Source: a bacterium
GTDB lineage: Bacteria > Hydrothermota > Hydrothermia > UBA1063
Direction of reading: 5' to 3'
DNA length: 51,131 nt
Assembly (NCBI GenBank): GCA_030019025.1
Contig: JASEFR010000013.1
Coordinates: forward strand, 1-51,131
The notes below the pieces were generated by a model. The model saw only the letters and a program-made list of their open reading frames with translations. It was not told where the DNA came from and searched no databases. A program made the translations under genes and the position numbers. This document shows, piece by piece, positions 16,034 to 25,466 of the stretch (the first letter of the stretch is position 1; each line of letters begins with the position of its first letter).

Positions 16034-17021
16034 TTAGAACTGCGGAACCATCTAACCTTGAGTATTTTACATCTTGTAAAGCTTTGTTTGCATGTTCTAA
16101 AGGATAAGTACTTATCAAAGGCCTTATTGGAATTTCAACGGCAAGTTTAATGGTTTCTTCAACATCTTCTCTCGTGCTATTTGCTGTTGACTTGAGGCTT
16201 CTTTCTTCATATAGCAAGCTATAAGGGAAGGAGGGGATGTCACTCATATAGATTCCCGCACTTACTACAGTGCCTCCTTTATCTACGTACCTCAGGCTCT
16301 CAATTAATGTTTCGCCGACAGGAGCAAATACTATTATACCGTCAAGCCTTTCTTCAAATGTGTCTCCCAGTTTGCCAACCCACTTTGCACCCATTTCCAA
16401 TGCCTTCTTCCTGTGGGCTTCTGATCTTGAGAATACGTAAACCTCCATCTTTCTGTGGATGGCGATTTGTAGTACAATGTGTGCAGATGAACCAAAACCC
16501 ACAAGTCCAAGTTTTTGTCCTTCTGTCAGATTTGTAAGCTTAAAAGCCCTATATCCGATTACGCCTCCACATAAAATTGGAGCAAAGCTGAAAATATCTA
16601 TCGTTTCAGGTAGTCTATAGATGGCGGTCTTATTCGCGATCATATATTCAGCATAACCGCCATTTACATGAAATCCCGTGAAGGAAATATTTTCGCAAAG
16701 ATTACTTAATCCTTTTTTGCAATATTTACATTCGCCACATGTTGAATGAAGCCATGGTACTCCGACAAGTTCACCCTTTTTAAACTCTTTCACCCTGGCG
16801 CCTAAATTTTCTATCCTGCCAATAACCTGATGTCCTGGAATGATTGGATATCTGGGAGGTATGATATCTCCCTCAACGATGTGTAAATCAGTGTGACAAA
16901 CTCCACAGGCTAACACCCTGATGAGGACCTTGTTCTCTTTAGGTTGCGGGATCTCCAGCTCTTTTAAAATAAGTGGTTGATTTTCAATTGGAGCTGGTTT
17001 TTCTAAAACCATTGCCCTCAT
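16023..17021 (-). CDS. Zinc-dependent alcohol dehydrogenase
   Basis: Medium-chain NAD(P)-dependent alcohol dehydrogenase, probably interconverting alcohols and aldehydes in fermentation. 332 residues from the ATG at 17021, which overlaps the stop of the upstream gene as ATGA; a GTG at 17060 would add 13 residues inside the upstream gene. Catalytic zinc site: GVCHTDLH, IPGHQ and APILCGG; structural zinc: CGECKYCKKGLSNLC. The nucleotide fold has GLVGFGSSAH in place of the usual GxGGxG. The lack of the extra residues and the ILCGGVIGY wording match the AdhA/AdhP-like group. Substrate not predictable. Confidence 0.88.
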   Translation of the reverse strand: MRAMVLEKPAPIENQPLILKELEIPQPKENKVLIRVLACGVCHTDLHIVEGDIIPPRYPIIPGHQVIGRIENLGARVKEFKKGELVGVPWLHSTCGECKYCKKGLSNLCENISFTGFHVNGGYAEYMIANKTAIYRLPETIDIFSFAPILCGGVIGYRAFKLTNLTEGQKLGLVGFGSSAHIVLQIAIHRKMEVYVFSRSEAHRKKALEMGAKWVGKLGDTFEERLDGIIVFAPVGETLIESLRYVDKGGTVVSAGIYMSDIPSFPYSLLYEERSLKSTANSTREDVEETIKLAVEIPIRPLISTYPLEHANKALQDVKYSRLDGSAVLIIG

Positions 17022-19597
17022 AGCAGGTTTGCCACTCCTGATATTTCTCTTAATAGCCACCTCTTTCTAAATATTCCATGAGAAAAGTTTACAGATGTTG
17101 GTTCAAAGGTTATGAATATGTAAGGAGCAGGTTCACCGAACTTTTTCATAAATCCCGTTCTTAATACGATTTTAAAGTTCCCATTAATTAAACTCATAAG
17201 GTGATCCATGCTAAAAATTATGCCGCTTCCAGTAAAATTTCTCGTTTTGGTGTTTAAAAACTCTAAGCTTAGGAAATTTCTTTCATAAAAGAAGTGAATA
17301 ACAGCATCATTTCCCCAGTTAAACCTTATAAAAGGAAGCGTTAATCTTATATCTTCTGCGTGTTCAATTTCATTTGAAGGATAGAGATGTTTTATGCCAA
17401 CCTCTCCCTGTAAAAGTAGAGTTCGTACAATTGGAAACCTCGTTAAATGATAGAGAGAGGTTACGATGTCTTTATTTGAAAAATGTATCCCAATAGAATG
17501 AGTCTGGTAAACGTCAGGATTAATTTTTGTCAAAACTACCGATGAAAAACTAAACTGTGAAGCCCATGGAAATGACTCCCCATAGAGGTTCATTTGCCTT
17601 AGATATCCATATTTTTTGATATAGAGAATGTGGCCTACTCCGAAACCAAAATAATTTTTGTTGCCTGATAGTGAAAAAGCAATGCTTGTTGCAGGTATGC
17701 CATTGTAAAAGGTAATAAGTTGGCTACTACGAGGGCTACTAAAGTAAACTGTACCTGCATATTCCAAAAGATTCAGAGGAGAGTGCCCCTGGAACTGGAT
17801 TCCTTCAAAGGTTATTTTTGCACTTTTTAGATCCGGCAGGTAATTCATATTGAAGGTTAAAACTGGTAAGATAAGATCGGGATATGCGAGCTCTTTCAGG
17901 TAAGCAAAATTGCTTACTTTTTCTACTTCTCTAAGAGGAGAGTTTTCTTGGTCCAGGGATGTATTTTGTTTGGTTTCAAAATCCAATTCAAAATCTTTGA
18001 AATTCCTTAGTGATGACGTGCATAAATATTCACCATCGATGTCAATTGTCACATAATAAACCGTTTCTGGATCCAGAGCAGGGTAATAGGCGAGAACCGG
18101 CTCATCAAAAATTTTAAGCTTTCCGTTTCCGATGTCAAAGAGGAATAAACTCCACTTCCCGTTAAAGTTACCAGGGAATAGAAGATTATTCCCCGTTTTT
18201 TGAAAATAACCAATTTCAAAAGGTAAATCAGTTATTTTTTCCAACTTCTCTTTTGACAATCTGAATATCTGGTTTCCTTCCAAATCTTTATGGGCTAAAA
18301 AATAGAAGGAATTGTCATCTAACGAAACTTGCTGAATTTTTAAATTATCAAAGTAAGCTATTTTTTCATGTTTTCCGTTCCAGAATTTCCACAATGAAGA
18401 CCCCTCGATTTCGTCAATCACATAGAAAATTGTGTCTCTTGAAACATCAAAGGCTCTTATTCTGCCATTGAAAAGATAGTTGAATTTACCGGAACTATCA
18501 ATTTTCACTATAGCATTGGTAAAGTAGATACCGTAATAGGAGATGTTAGCATTACCCTTTTTTACATCAGGTATCCCCAAATATATGGAATTTTCGGCTA
18601 TAACAGGGGGAAGAGAAATGTCACCGGTATAGATTTTGTCAATTTTCCAGGGTGTGGGATCAAATACGCATAAATCCGATTCATAGTAATTATGCTCCCA
18701 CGATACTCTTTTGTAATTTGTTTTTACGTAGTAAACTTTCCTTCCAAAACTTCGCAGGTATTTGATGTGGTAACCTCGATCTATGTATGATTTAGAGAGG
18801 GGATAAAATCCCCTTTGAAATTTTAGTTTGCGTTGCCATCGCTTCCATAGTGAGCTTAGTGGCTTTTTATAGGCAATGATGGCTGGAATGTCGATTAAAG
18901 GTATAGTGAAAGGCATTCTTCCTACAGTGGTATAGTACTTTTTTAGTTTTTGCTCACCATAATCCTTTATTAGGAATTCTGTGAATTCTGAACCCATTAA
19001 GTATACAATTTCTCCCTGTGGGTAATCTACGGGATCGTGGTTCAAATAAACACCTTGTCTTAATTTTCTCCTTGCATTTAATATTTTGAGATATGCGTCG
19101 AAATAGCCTTCATTGAGCCTTCCATCCTTAGGGTCGAGATTCGACTCGTTATATACAGCGATTCCTTCTTGCATATAGCTTGGTAAAAACAGCATATTGG
19201 GTAAATATATTTTTCCAAAAAATAGTCGAAAAATGTTGGCAGGAAAGCCTATGTTTGAAAGTTGAGTGTGGTGTGTATATTCATGAACCGATACTGTCCG
19301 CCACCAGGATTTCATCGTACCAAAGTGAAAATCCGGTCCAGGAACATAGTTAAAAATTGAAATACTTCTCGATACTGGGTCAGAATAGCCGTTGGATATT
19401 GTGCCTATGTCTTCAATAAAAATGTGAGGGGTAGGAGGATTACCACCAGTTGTTTTTAAAATATTGTTCCTGTTTTGCTCGAGAAAATTGCAAATTTTTA
19501 CCGCATTTATCGAGTCCTTTTGATAATACACGACAAAATTTCTGCTCTTTATAGCGTTTATGAACAAATGGTTAGTTAGCACTAATATTATTAACAT
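17018..19597 (-). CDS. Exported HExxH metalloprotease-like domain + propeller + probable outer-membrane beta-barrel
   Basis: 859 residues from the ATG at 19597 (signal peptide MLIILVLTNHLFINA; a start at 19645 adds a polar leader). Residues ~20-260 resemble gluzincin (family MA) peptidases: HEYTHHTQ gives a zinc motif HExxH at His105/Glu106/His109, and YMQEGIAVYNE about 45 residues later gives the third ligand Glu. The middle (~290-560) has repeated strands and Asp-rich turns like a TolB/WD-type propeller (for example SRDTIFYVIDEIEGSSLWKF and DDNSFYFLAHKD). The C-terminal ~290 residues are alternating aromatic strands with Gly/Asn turns (for example YFGFGVGHILYIKKYGYLRQ) resembling an outer-membrane barrel. 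The gene overlaps the EamA gene upstream by 26 bases and couples to the alcohol dehydrogenase. The same three-part layout (MA peptidase, propeller, barrel) occurs in uncharacterised FCB proteins; activity is inferred. Confidence 0.6.
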   Translation of the reverse strand: MLIILVLTNHLFINAIKSRNFVVYYQKDSINAVKICNFLEQNRNNILKTTGGNPPTPHIFIEDIGTISNGYSDPVSRSISIFNYVPGPDFHFGTMKSWWRTVSVHEYTHHTQLSNIGFPANIFRLFFGKIYLPNMLFLPSYMQEGIAVYNESNLDPKDGRLNEGYFDAYLKILNARRKLRQGVYLNHDPVDYPQGEIVYLMGSEFTEFLIKDYGEQKLKKYYTTVGRMPFTIPLIDIPAIIAYKKPLSSLWKRWQRKLKFQRGFYPLSKSYIDRGYHIKYLRSFGRKVYYVKTNYKRVSWEHNYYESDLCVFDPTPWKIDKIYTGDISLPPVIAENSIYLGIPDVKKGNANISYYGIYFTNAIVKIDSSGKFNYLFNGRIRAFDVSRDTIFYVIDEIEGSSLWKFWNGKHEKIAYFDNLKIQQVSLDDNSFYFLAHKDLEGNQIFRLSKEKLEKITDLPFEIGYFQKTGNNLLFPGNFNGKWSLFLFDIGNGKLKIFDEPVLAYYPALDPETVYYVTIDIDGEYLCTSSLRNFKDFELDFETKQNTSLDQENSPLREVEKVSNFAYLKELAYPDLILPVLTFNMNYLPDLKSAKITFEGIQFQGHSPLNLLEYAGTVYFSSPRSSQLITFYNGIPATSIAFSLSGNKNYFGFGVGHILYIKKYGYLRQMNLYGESFPWASQFSFSSVVLTKINPDVYQTHSIGIHFSNKDIVTSLYHLTRFPIVRTLLLQGEVGIKHLYPSNEIEHAEDIRLTLPFIRFNWGNDAVIHFFYERNFLSLEFLNTKTRNFTGSGIIFSMDHLMSLINGNFKIVLRTGFMKKFGEPAPYIFITFEPTSVNFSHGIFRKRWLLREISGVANLL

Positions 19598-20465
19598 TTT
19601 CCGAATTTTCCCTTTTGTGAAGATATTCCTGTGACAAAACCCCAATTATTATAAGAACAAGTCCGATAATAGTTGATGTGTAAATTTTTTCCTTCAAAAA
19701 CAAGGAAATGAAAAGCAGTGAGAGAAAAGGAGAAAAATAGATGAGATTGCTGACCCTTGAAGTATCTTTGACGGTATTTAAGGCTTTTAACCACAGGAGA
19801 AAGGTGATTCCCATCTCAAAAAGCCCTACGTAAACCCCACCAAGGATCGCAAGGGAGGAAGTGATTTTCAACGGTTTTAGTACAAGTGTAAAAATAAAAA
19901 GATATAAATTTCCAAATAAAAAATTGAAGAAGAGCTTCGTTTCTGCTTCTCTTTTGTCAGTCATATTTATTAGCCAATAAACTGCCCAAATTACCGTGCT
20001 AAGTAGTGCCAAGGATACACCGATAGGATTTTTGAAAGAGAGATTTTTTATATCATCCTGCGTTATTGTAATGAAGGCGCCTGAGAAACTCACAAGAAGT
20101 GCAAATAACTTTAAAAGAGATATCCGCCTTTTTAAAAAAATGGAGCTTAAGATTGTTAAAACTATTGGCCATAGATAGTTTAGTACAAGCGCTTCCTGTG
20201 CCTTTAAAAGACTATATGCTGTGAAGAGAACAATATAGTATAAAAAGGGATTCAAAAAGCCGAGAACCGCTGACCGCGTGTTTCTTTTAAAATTTTTGAT
20301 TTCAATAAATAATTTGTTTGTTGCGGAAAGCCATAGTAGATAAACAAGAAGAGAAACGACAGATGATATTAGGAGTAGACCGAATTGATTTGTGTATCTA
20401 AGGGTTAATTTGAATGCAGTGGCCTGTGTAGACCACAGAAGGACAGATAATATGGCGTAAATCAT
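19572..20465 (-). CDS. EamA/DMT-family transporter
   Basis: 297 residues with ten hydrophobic helices in two halves, the EamA duplication (drug/metabolite transporter superfamily, inner-membrane efflux of amino acids, drugs or metabolites). Helix 1 carries WSTQATAFKLTL, the second half starts at WAVYWLINMTDKREAE and ends in YTSTIIGLVLIIIGVLSQEY. The polar C-terminal tail overlaps the start of the next gene. No ribosome binding site is seen before the ATG at 20465. Substrate not predictable. Confidence 0.85.
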   Translation of the reverse strand: MIYAILSVLLWSTQATAFKLTLRYTNQFGLLLISSVVSLLVYLLWLSATNKLFIEIKNFKRNTRSAVLGFLNPFLYYIVLFTAYSLLKAQEALVLNYLWPIVLTILSSIFLKRRISLLKLFALLVSFSGAFITITQDDIKNLSFKNPIGVSLALLSTVIWAVYWLINMTDKREAETKLFFNFLFGNLYLFIFTLVLKPLKITSSLAILGGVYVGLFEMGITFLLWLKALNTVKDTSRVSNLIYFSPFLSLLFISLFLKEKIYTSTIIGLVLIIIGVLSQEYLHKRENSENVNNISAN

Positions 20466-20497
20466 TCAACAAAATTTTTATTAGAAGGTCAATTTAT

Positions 20498-20989
20498 TCA
20501 GGCGCCTATGTGAAAACCTGGCCACTCGGTCTCGTAGTCTTCAAACTTTTTAGCGTAGTCTCTTTCTGTTTCTAAAAGTTTATAGTGGGATAATTCTACT
20601 GTAGAAATGTATTCTAAGGTTTTCTTTATCATTTCGTCAGAAAAGAGGTTTATCATTGATTTATAGAACTCTGAAGCCTTTAACTCTGCTTGCATTGCAA
20701 TTTCAAGAACATCAGAAACAGGTAGCTTTTCCACTTCAGGACCGATTTCCGGAAGAGGGACGGGTGATTTTTCAGGTAGTAAAACTGTTTCACCAGGGAA
20801 GTTCTGTGAAAAAAGTTTTTCGAAGAATTCTCTATGTTTTTCCTCTTCCTTAGCGAGAAACTCGAACTTGTCTTTCAGCACGAAATTTGAAATCCGATTT
20901 TTCATTTTTTCGTATAATTCTTTTGATTCTACTTCACTCTTGATTGCTGTCAGTATCACATCTTTTAACGAAAATTTACTAAGATCCAT
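20498..20989 (-). CDS. Ferritin-like/rubrerythrin-type diiron protein
   Basis: 163 residues of four-helix bundle. Carboxylate/His positions are in the diiron pattern: Glu in AIKSEVESKELYEKM, EEKHREFF (ExxH), Glu in AMQAELKASEFYK and ELSHYKLL (ExxH). This matches the ferritin-like, rubrerythrin-related family (COG1633), which in anaerobes is linked to peroxide and oxygen detoxification or iron handling; the rubredoxin domain of true rubrerythrin is missing. Good ribosome site (AAGGAGG) 5 bases before the ATG. Separated by 32 bases from the EamA gene. Confidence 0.85.
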   Translation of the reverse strand: MDLSKFSLKDVILTAIKSEVESKELYEKMKNRISNFVLKDKFEFLAKEEEKHREFFEKLFSQNFPGETVLLPEKSPVPLPEIGPEVEKLPVSDVLEIAMQAELKASEFYKSMINLFSDEMIKKTLEYISTVELSHYKLLETERDYAKKFEDYETEWPGFHIGA

Positions 20990-21037
20990 AATTCCTCCTT
21001 TTTTAGCTTAATTATAACCTCATAGTTGTGAATTATT

Positions 21038-21730
21038 TCAGGTGGTTCTCAAAATCTTCAACATCTCTTGAGCATTTTTTAACATAGCGTGGTTATTGTT
21101 AAAAAAAACGTAGATCTTTTCGGGCTTTGTTTCAAGGATTTTTTCTGCCACTTCTCTTAGTTCGTTTTCTGTGTAATCATGTGCATACCAGCGATCTCTT
21201 CCGTGCATTCTTAAGTAAACAACACCATTTATGTTAAAAATAGTCCGAGGTAAATTGGGGGCATCTACGGAAACCAATGTGATACCAAGAGATTTTGCCC
21301 AATCAACGGTCTCATCTACAAACCAGCTAATGTTTCTTGGCTCAAGTGCAAATCTTTGACCCAGGTTAGTAAAAATAACAAATTTCTCGATTTTATCCTT
21401 GAAATCGGTTTTTATAGAGGGAGGAAGCTGAAAAAGATAGAAATCTATACAAAAATCAAGGGGTTCAAAGAGACTTTTAAAGGCATCCCACGTCGAATAA
21501 GATTCTTCACCGAATTTACGCAAATGGGTAACTCTTCGAGTCACTTTAACTGCCCATCTTAGTCCATTGGCAGATTTAGCCCAACCTTTTATTTGGGATG
21601 GAAAGGGAAACCGGTAGAAAGAGGCATTAAGTTCAACGGCATTAAGATTTGAATTTTTAATATACCAGTCTAAAGAGTTTCCGAGGTTCCAAGAATATCG
21701 CCACCCAGAAGTCCCAACATATACCTGCAT
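21038..21730 (-). CDS. DUF72 family TIM-barrel protein
   Basis: 230 residues from the ATG at 21730 (MQVYVGTSGWRYSW); a TTG at 21748 would add six residues. The sequence VGTSGWRYS, NAVELNASFYRFP, FALEPRN and YLRMHGRDRWYAHDYTENEL are conserved positions of DUF72 (COG1801), a family of unknown function found in many bacteria and archaea with a TIM-barrel-like structure. Complete except for slight shortening of the middle. Nothing in the context gives a role: it lies alone between the ferritin-like protein and the M16 peptidases. Confidence 0.88.
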   Translation of the reverse strand: MQVYVGTSGWRYSWNLGNSLDWYIKNSNLNAVELNASFYRFPFPSQIKGWAKSANGLRWAVKVTRRVTHLRKFGEESYSTWDAFKSLFEPLDFCIDFYLFQLPPSIKTDFKDKIEKFVIFTNLGQRFALEPRNISWFVDETVDWAKSLGITLVSVDAPNLPRTIFNINGVVYLRMHGRDRWYAHDYTENELREVAEKILETKPEKIYVFFNNNHAMLKNAQEMLKILRTT

Positions 21731-21784
21731 AAGAATATTTTTAATCAAATCTTGTGTAAAGTAAAATCTGAGTACTACACTACG

Positions 21785-23203
21785 TTATAGTTCCATTCTT
21801 ATTATTTCTCCATACTTTGAAAGTTCGTTTAAGTTCAATTTTGTACTATCGCCAATAACAATCATTGAGATGCTATCCGGCTTAAGGTAAGTTTTTGAAG
21901 CCTCTTTAATATCATCCAGGGAGATATTTCTTATAGCCTCTTGCATCTTCTTATAGTAATCATCCGGAAATCCGAATAGGCTTCTTAATGCTAATCTCTG
22001 AACGTATGCCCAGTCGCTTCTGATGGAGGTAACTGTTGAATTTAGGAAAGAATCTTTTGAAAATTTTAGTTCTTCCTCAGTTATGTTCCCATTTAGCATC
22101 TGATTTATAGCATCAAAAATGTGATAAATTGAGGTTGTAACAGCATCGCTCCTTGTAGCTGTAAAAGAGTAAAATCCACCCTTAATACTGCTTAAAATGT
22201 GGAAGTAGGCATAAGTTGCATAAGCCAATCCCAACTCGTTCCTCACCTTAGATACTATTTTAGAATTAAACCCGCCACCAAGGATATCGCCGACTATAAA
22301 TACCTTAAAAACATCATCGGAATAACCCTTTGGGCCATCCTGAACCAACATCACATAACCCTGCTCAATTGGTCTTTGGCAAAAGTAAACCTTTTTCCCT
22401 TCAACGGGTTGTGGTTTGGGAATTGTCAACTGAGTGGTATCGTTTAGGGAATCTTTAAAGGTGCAGTTTCCGAAGGTTTCAGGCCAATTCCTATCGAAAT
22501 CTCCTACAATTGAAACTACCATATTTTTGGGCTGGAATATTTTTCTATGTATATTCAATAATTCTTCTCGGGTTATATTCGATAATTTGATGGTATCAGG
22601 AGGACTTTCAAGGGGTGTTCCTCTATATAAAATCATAGTGCTCAGAATTCTTGTCATTTCATCGGGGTCGTCAAGGGTTCTTCTCCAATCATCCAATAAC
22701 TTCGCCTTTTCTAAAACAAGGACTTTTTCATCTATTCTCGGTTCGAATATTATCTCATATATTAATTTTTCTGCAGTGTTAATGACTTTGGGGTCAAAGG
22801 TAAAGGTAATAGATGAGTATTCATTCTCGACTCTGTGACTTATTAAAATAGCATTGTATTCAATGGAGTCTATTAATTCTTCAGGGCTGAAGCTTTTTGT
22901 TCCCCCTCTTAGCATGTTTCTTAGTAAAAGTTCGGGAATAAGACCATACCCTTTGGGAAGATAGGCCGCACCACCTTTTACGAAGATGGTAACCTCTATG
23001 AGGGGTAGTGTATGGTTTTCTTTTAAGTAAATTACTGTTCCCGATGAAAGTGCGATTTTGCCTATGTCTTTTCCGACTTCAGGAACACTCCATTTAAGAG
23101 GCTTAAATTTCATTCTCCTTATTTCTTTTGCCATTTGGGATTCTTTACCATCACCAAAAATAAGGGATGAAAGAAGTAAAACGCCCGTTAAAATTCTAAA
23201 CAT
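21785..23203 (-). CDS. M16-family peptidase, non-catalytic partner subunit
   Basis: 472 residues with a signal peptide (MFRILTGVLLLSSLIFG). Two M16 half-domains are present. Where the catalytic subunit has HxxEH this protein has PELLLRNMLRGGT, so no zinc site; the C-terminal half keeps the substrate-binding part GGGFNSKIVSKVRNELGLAY, the R/Y-type motif of partner subunits (as in mitochondrial processing peptidase alpha). It overlaps the upstream active subunit by one base, and the pair is expected to form a heterodimer in the periplasm that degrades peptides. Confidence 0.88.
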   Translation of the reverse strand: MFRILTGVLLLSSLIFGDGKESQMAKEIRRMKFKPLKWSVPEVGKDIGKIALSSGTVIYLKENHTLPLIEVTIFVKGGAAYLPKGYGLIPELLLRNMLRGGTKSFSPEELIDSIEYNAILISHRVENEYSSITFTFDPKVINTAEKLIYEIIFEPRIDEKVLVLEKAKLLDDWRRTLDDPDEMTRILSTMILYRGTPLESPPDTIKLSNITREELLNIHRKIFQPKNMVVSIVGDFDRNWPETFGNCTFKDSLNDTTQLTIPKPQPVEGKKVYFCQRPIEQGYVMLVQDGPKGYSDDVFKVFIVGDILGGGFNSKIVSKVRNELGLAYATYAYFHILSSIKGGFYSFTATRSDAVTTSIYHIFDAINQMLNGNITEEELKFSKDSFLNSTVTSIRSDWAYVQRLALRSLFGFPDDYYKKMQEAIRNISLDDIKEASKTYLKPDSISMIVIGDSTKLNLNELSKYGEIIRMEL

Positions 23204-24627
23204 TATTCACCTCCTAAGGTTATAATGGATGCATTGCTTTTTCTAAGATATTTTCTAACAGCATTTATAACATCTTCCGGCTGTATTGATTCTATTATTT
23301 CAATTTCTTTTCTGTAAAATTCAGGGTCATTGAAAAGCCTCACTCCTCTCGAAACAGTAAAAGCAAATCTGAGCGGGTCTCTTTGTCTATTTACATAAAA
23401 CATTTTGAAGTTATTTTTAGCCTTTTGGAGAAGTTCTTCTTCAATTCCTGCATTTTTAATGGAATCTACAAGTTCGAAAACTCTTTTTTCCAGTGAATCC
23501 ATTGGTATACCCGGGGCGGGGTAAAGATATATCCCAAAAAGGGAAGGGCCTTTCCCGTCCCAGCTTGTTGTGAAACTGAATGTGTTTGATGCTATGCCCT
23601 TTTCCTCAAGAGATTTTTTCATTATTGATGCATCCGATTCCCCAAATATAAAGGAAAAGATTGAAAGCGCATAGTAATCCTTTTCAGGGTAGTATGGGCC
23701 TTGAAAACCGATTGCCATTGTAGGCTTCCCGTGTGAAATAACCTGAGTTCTCCTTGTGCCATTTTGCTTGGGTTCCTTTGTGTATCTTGAAATTCTCAAC
23801 TTTTTCCCAGTCCAATCTCCAAAATATTTTCTGATTAATTTTATGTCATTTTCGGGATCTACATCTCCTATTAAGACGATAACACAGTTGTCTGGAGTGT
23901 AATGGGTCTTGTAATACCACATCACTTGATAAGGCTTGACATTCATTATGTCATCTTCCCATCCTACAACTGGCCATCTCAATGGAGATGCGTGATAAAC
24001 TGTGGTCATTAAAGCATCCCAGATCTTGTTGTAGGGGTTGTTTTCTCCCATTCTCCTTTCCTCATTTACGACGTCTCTTTCCGAGTAAAATTCACGTAAT
24101 ACTAGATTTTTAAATCTATCTGATTCTATTTTGCACCATAACTCTTTTTTATTTGATGGGAGAAAAACGTAATATTGGGTGCTAACATTGGAGGTCGAAG
24201 CATTCATTATTGCTCCACCGTGGGAGAGGTAAATTCTCCATATTTCCTCGGAAATTACATATTTTTTTAATTCCTGTTTAATACTGTCGATTTTTGATGT
24301 TAGAGTTTCCTTTGTAGAATCATCCTTAGCGTTTTCTAATTGTTCGTATAGCTCGTCCAGTTTCCTATTTAGCTTTTCTTCTTGTTTGTAGTTGGTAGTT
24401 CCCAATTTTTTTGTTCCTTTAAAAAGCATGTGTTCAAGTAGATGTGATACACCAGTTAGGCCTGGGGCTTCGTCTGCTGAACCGGTATTAAATTGTATGA
24501 ATCCTAAAAAGACCGGGAGCGTCCTATCCTGGATGAAAACTACCCGCAATCCATTCTCAAGCGTGAATAAAGTTATACGTTTACCTGAAGTTGCTACAGT
24601 TAATAGAATTAATAAGATTTTCATCAA
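23203..24627 (-). CDS. M16-family zinc peptidase, catalytic subunit
   Basis: 474 residues with an N-terminal hydrophobic export signal. The inverted zinc motif HLLEHMLFKG gives His62, Glu65 and His66; the distal Glu lies in VVNEERRMGENNP. A ~40-residue charged insertion between the motif and the distal Glu (LNRKLDELYEQLENAKDD onward) is predicted coiled coil. This is the pitrilysin/insulinase-type clan, here the active partner of the downstream gene. Starts at ATGATG with AAGGAGG upstream and is divergent from deoC with a 98-base shared promoter region. Confidence 0.92.
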   Translation of the reverse strand: MMKILLILLTVATSGKRITLFTLENGLRVVFIQDRTLPVFLGFIQFNTGSADEAPGLTGVSHLLEHMLFKGTKKLGTTNYKQEEKLNRKLDELYEQLENAKDDSTKETLTSKIDSIKQELKKYVISEEIWRIYLSHGGAIMNASTSNVSTQYYVFLPSNKKELWCKIESDRFKNLVLREFYSERDVVNEERRMGENNPYNKIWDALMTTVYHASPLRWPVVGWEDDIMNVKPYQVMWYYKTHYTPDNCVIVLIGDVDPENDIKLIRKYFGDWTGKKLRISRYTKEPKQNGTRRTQVISHGKPTMAIGFQGPYYPEKDYYALSIFSFIFGESDASIMKKSLEEKGIASNTFSFTTSWDGKGPSLFGIYLYPAPGIPMDSLEKRVFELVDSIKNAGIEEELLQKAKNNFKMFYVNRQRDPLRFAFTVSRGVRLFNDPEFYRKEIEIIESIQPEDVINAVRKYLRKSNASIITLGGE

Positions 24628-24725
24628 ACCTCCTTTTGTAATAAATTATATTGTTGGAGCTTCGAACTGTTTGGCCGGTGAATCCAAGAAACAATCATTA
24701 TAATAATCATCAACAAGGAGGGACT

Positions 24726-25466
24726 ATGATAAGTTTTGATGAGCTCAAAAAAATTGCCGAAAGGATTGAAAACGGTGAGTATGAGAAAATCGAACCGGCA
24801 CAACTTGCCAAAATGATTGATCATACCAATCTAAATGCCTTCGCGACAAGGGTAGATATTGAAAAACTTGTAAAAGAAGCTATCGAATATAACTTTTTTA
24901 GCGTCTGTGTAAATCCCGTTAATGTAAGGCTGGCAAAGGAATTAACAGCAGGGAGTGAGGTTAAAGTTTGCTCCGTTGTAGGTTTTCCATTGGGTCAGAA
25001 TACCATGGAATTAAAGATTAGGGAGGCTGAGAGGGCAGTAGAAGACGGCGCAGACGAGGTTGATATGGTGATCAATATTGGAAAGTTAAAGGAAAAGGAT
25101 TTTGATTATGTTTCTTCGGAAATTGCAGGAATAAAAAGAATTATCGAAGATAAAATTCTAAAAGTTATTATTGAGGCATGCTATTTGGAGGATGAGGAAA
25201 AAATTATGGCAACAAAGTTATGTATTGAGAGTGGTGCGGATTTCGTAAAAACATCAACGGGTTTTGGCAAGGGAGGAGCAACGGTTTACGACGTTTTAAT
25301 TTTGAGTAATACATCGTCTGGCAGAATCAAAGTTAAGGCAGCGGGGGGAATAAGGACCTACAATGATGCTCTCAAAATGGTAAAAGCAGGAGCTTCAAGA
25401 ATCGGCGCCTCAAGGAGTGTTGACATTGTAAAAGGAGCAGGAGATTTAACAAGTTCGCAGTATTAG
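24726..25466 (+). CDS. deoC: Deoxyribose-phosphate aldolase
   Basis: Splits 2-deoxyribose-5-phosphate into glyceraldehyde-3-phosphate and acetaldehyde, in deoxynucleoside breakdown. 246 residues from the ATG at 24726, which has AAGGAGGG just upstream; a longer frame from 24651 has no support. Class I aldolase residues are visible: Schiff-base Lys175 in FVKTSTGF, Asp113 in EVDMVIN and Lys204 in VKAAGGIR. N-terminal IDHTNL and VCSVVGFPLG are also family-typical. The acetaldehyde product could feed the alcohol dehydrogenase at 16023 but the genes are not linked. Confidence 0.95.
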   Translation: MISFDELKKIAERIENGEYEKIEPAQLAKMIDHTNLNAFATRVDIEKLVKEAIEYNFFSVCVNPVNVRLAKELTAGSEVKVCSVVGFPLGQNTMELKIREAERAVEDGADEVDMVINIGKLKEKDFDYVSSEIAGIKRIIEDKILKVIIEACYLEDEEKIMATKLCIESGADFVKTSTGFGKGGATVYDVLILSNTSSGRIKVKAAGGIRTYNDALKMVKAGASRIGASRSVDIVKGAGDLTSSQY

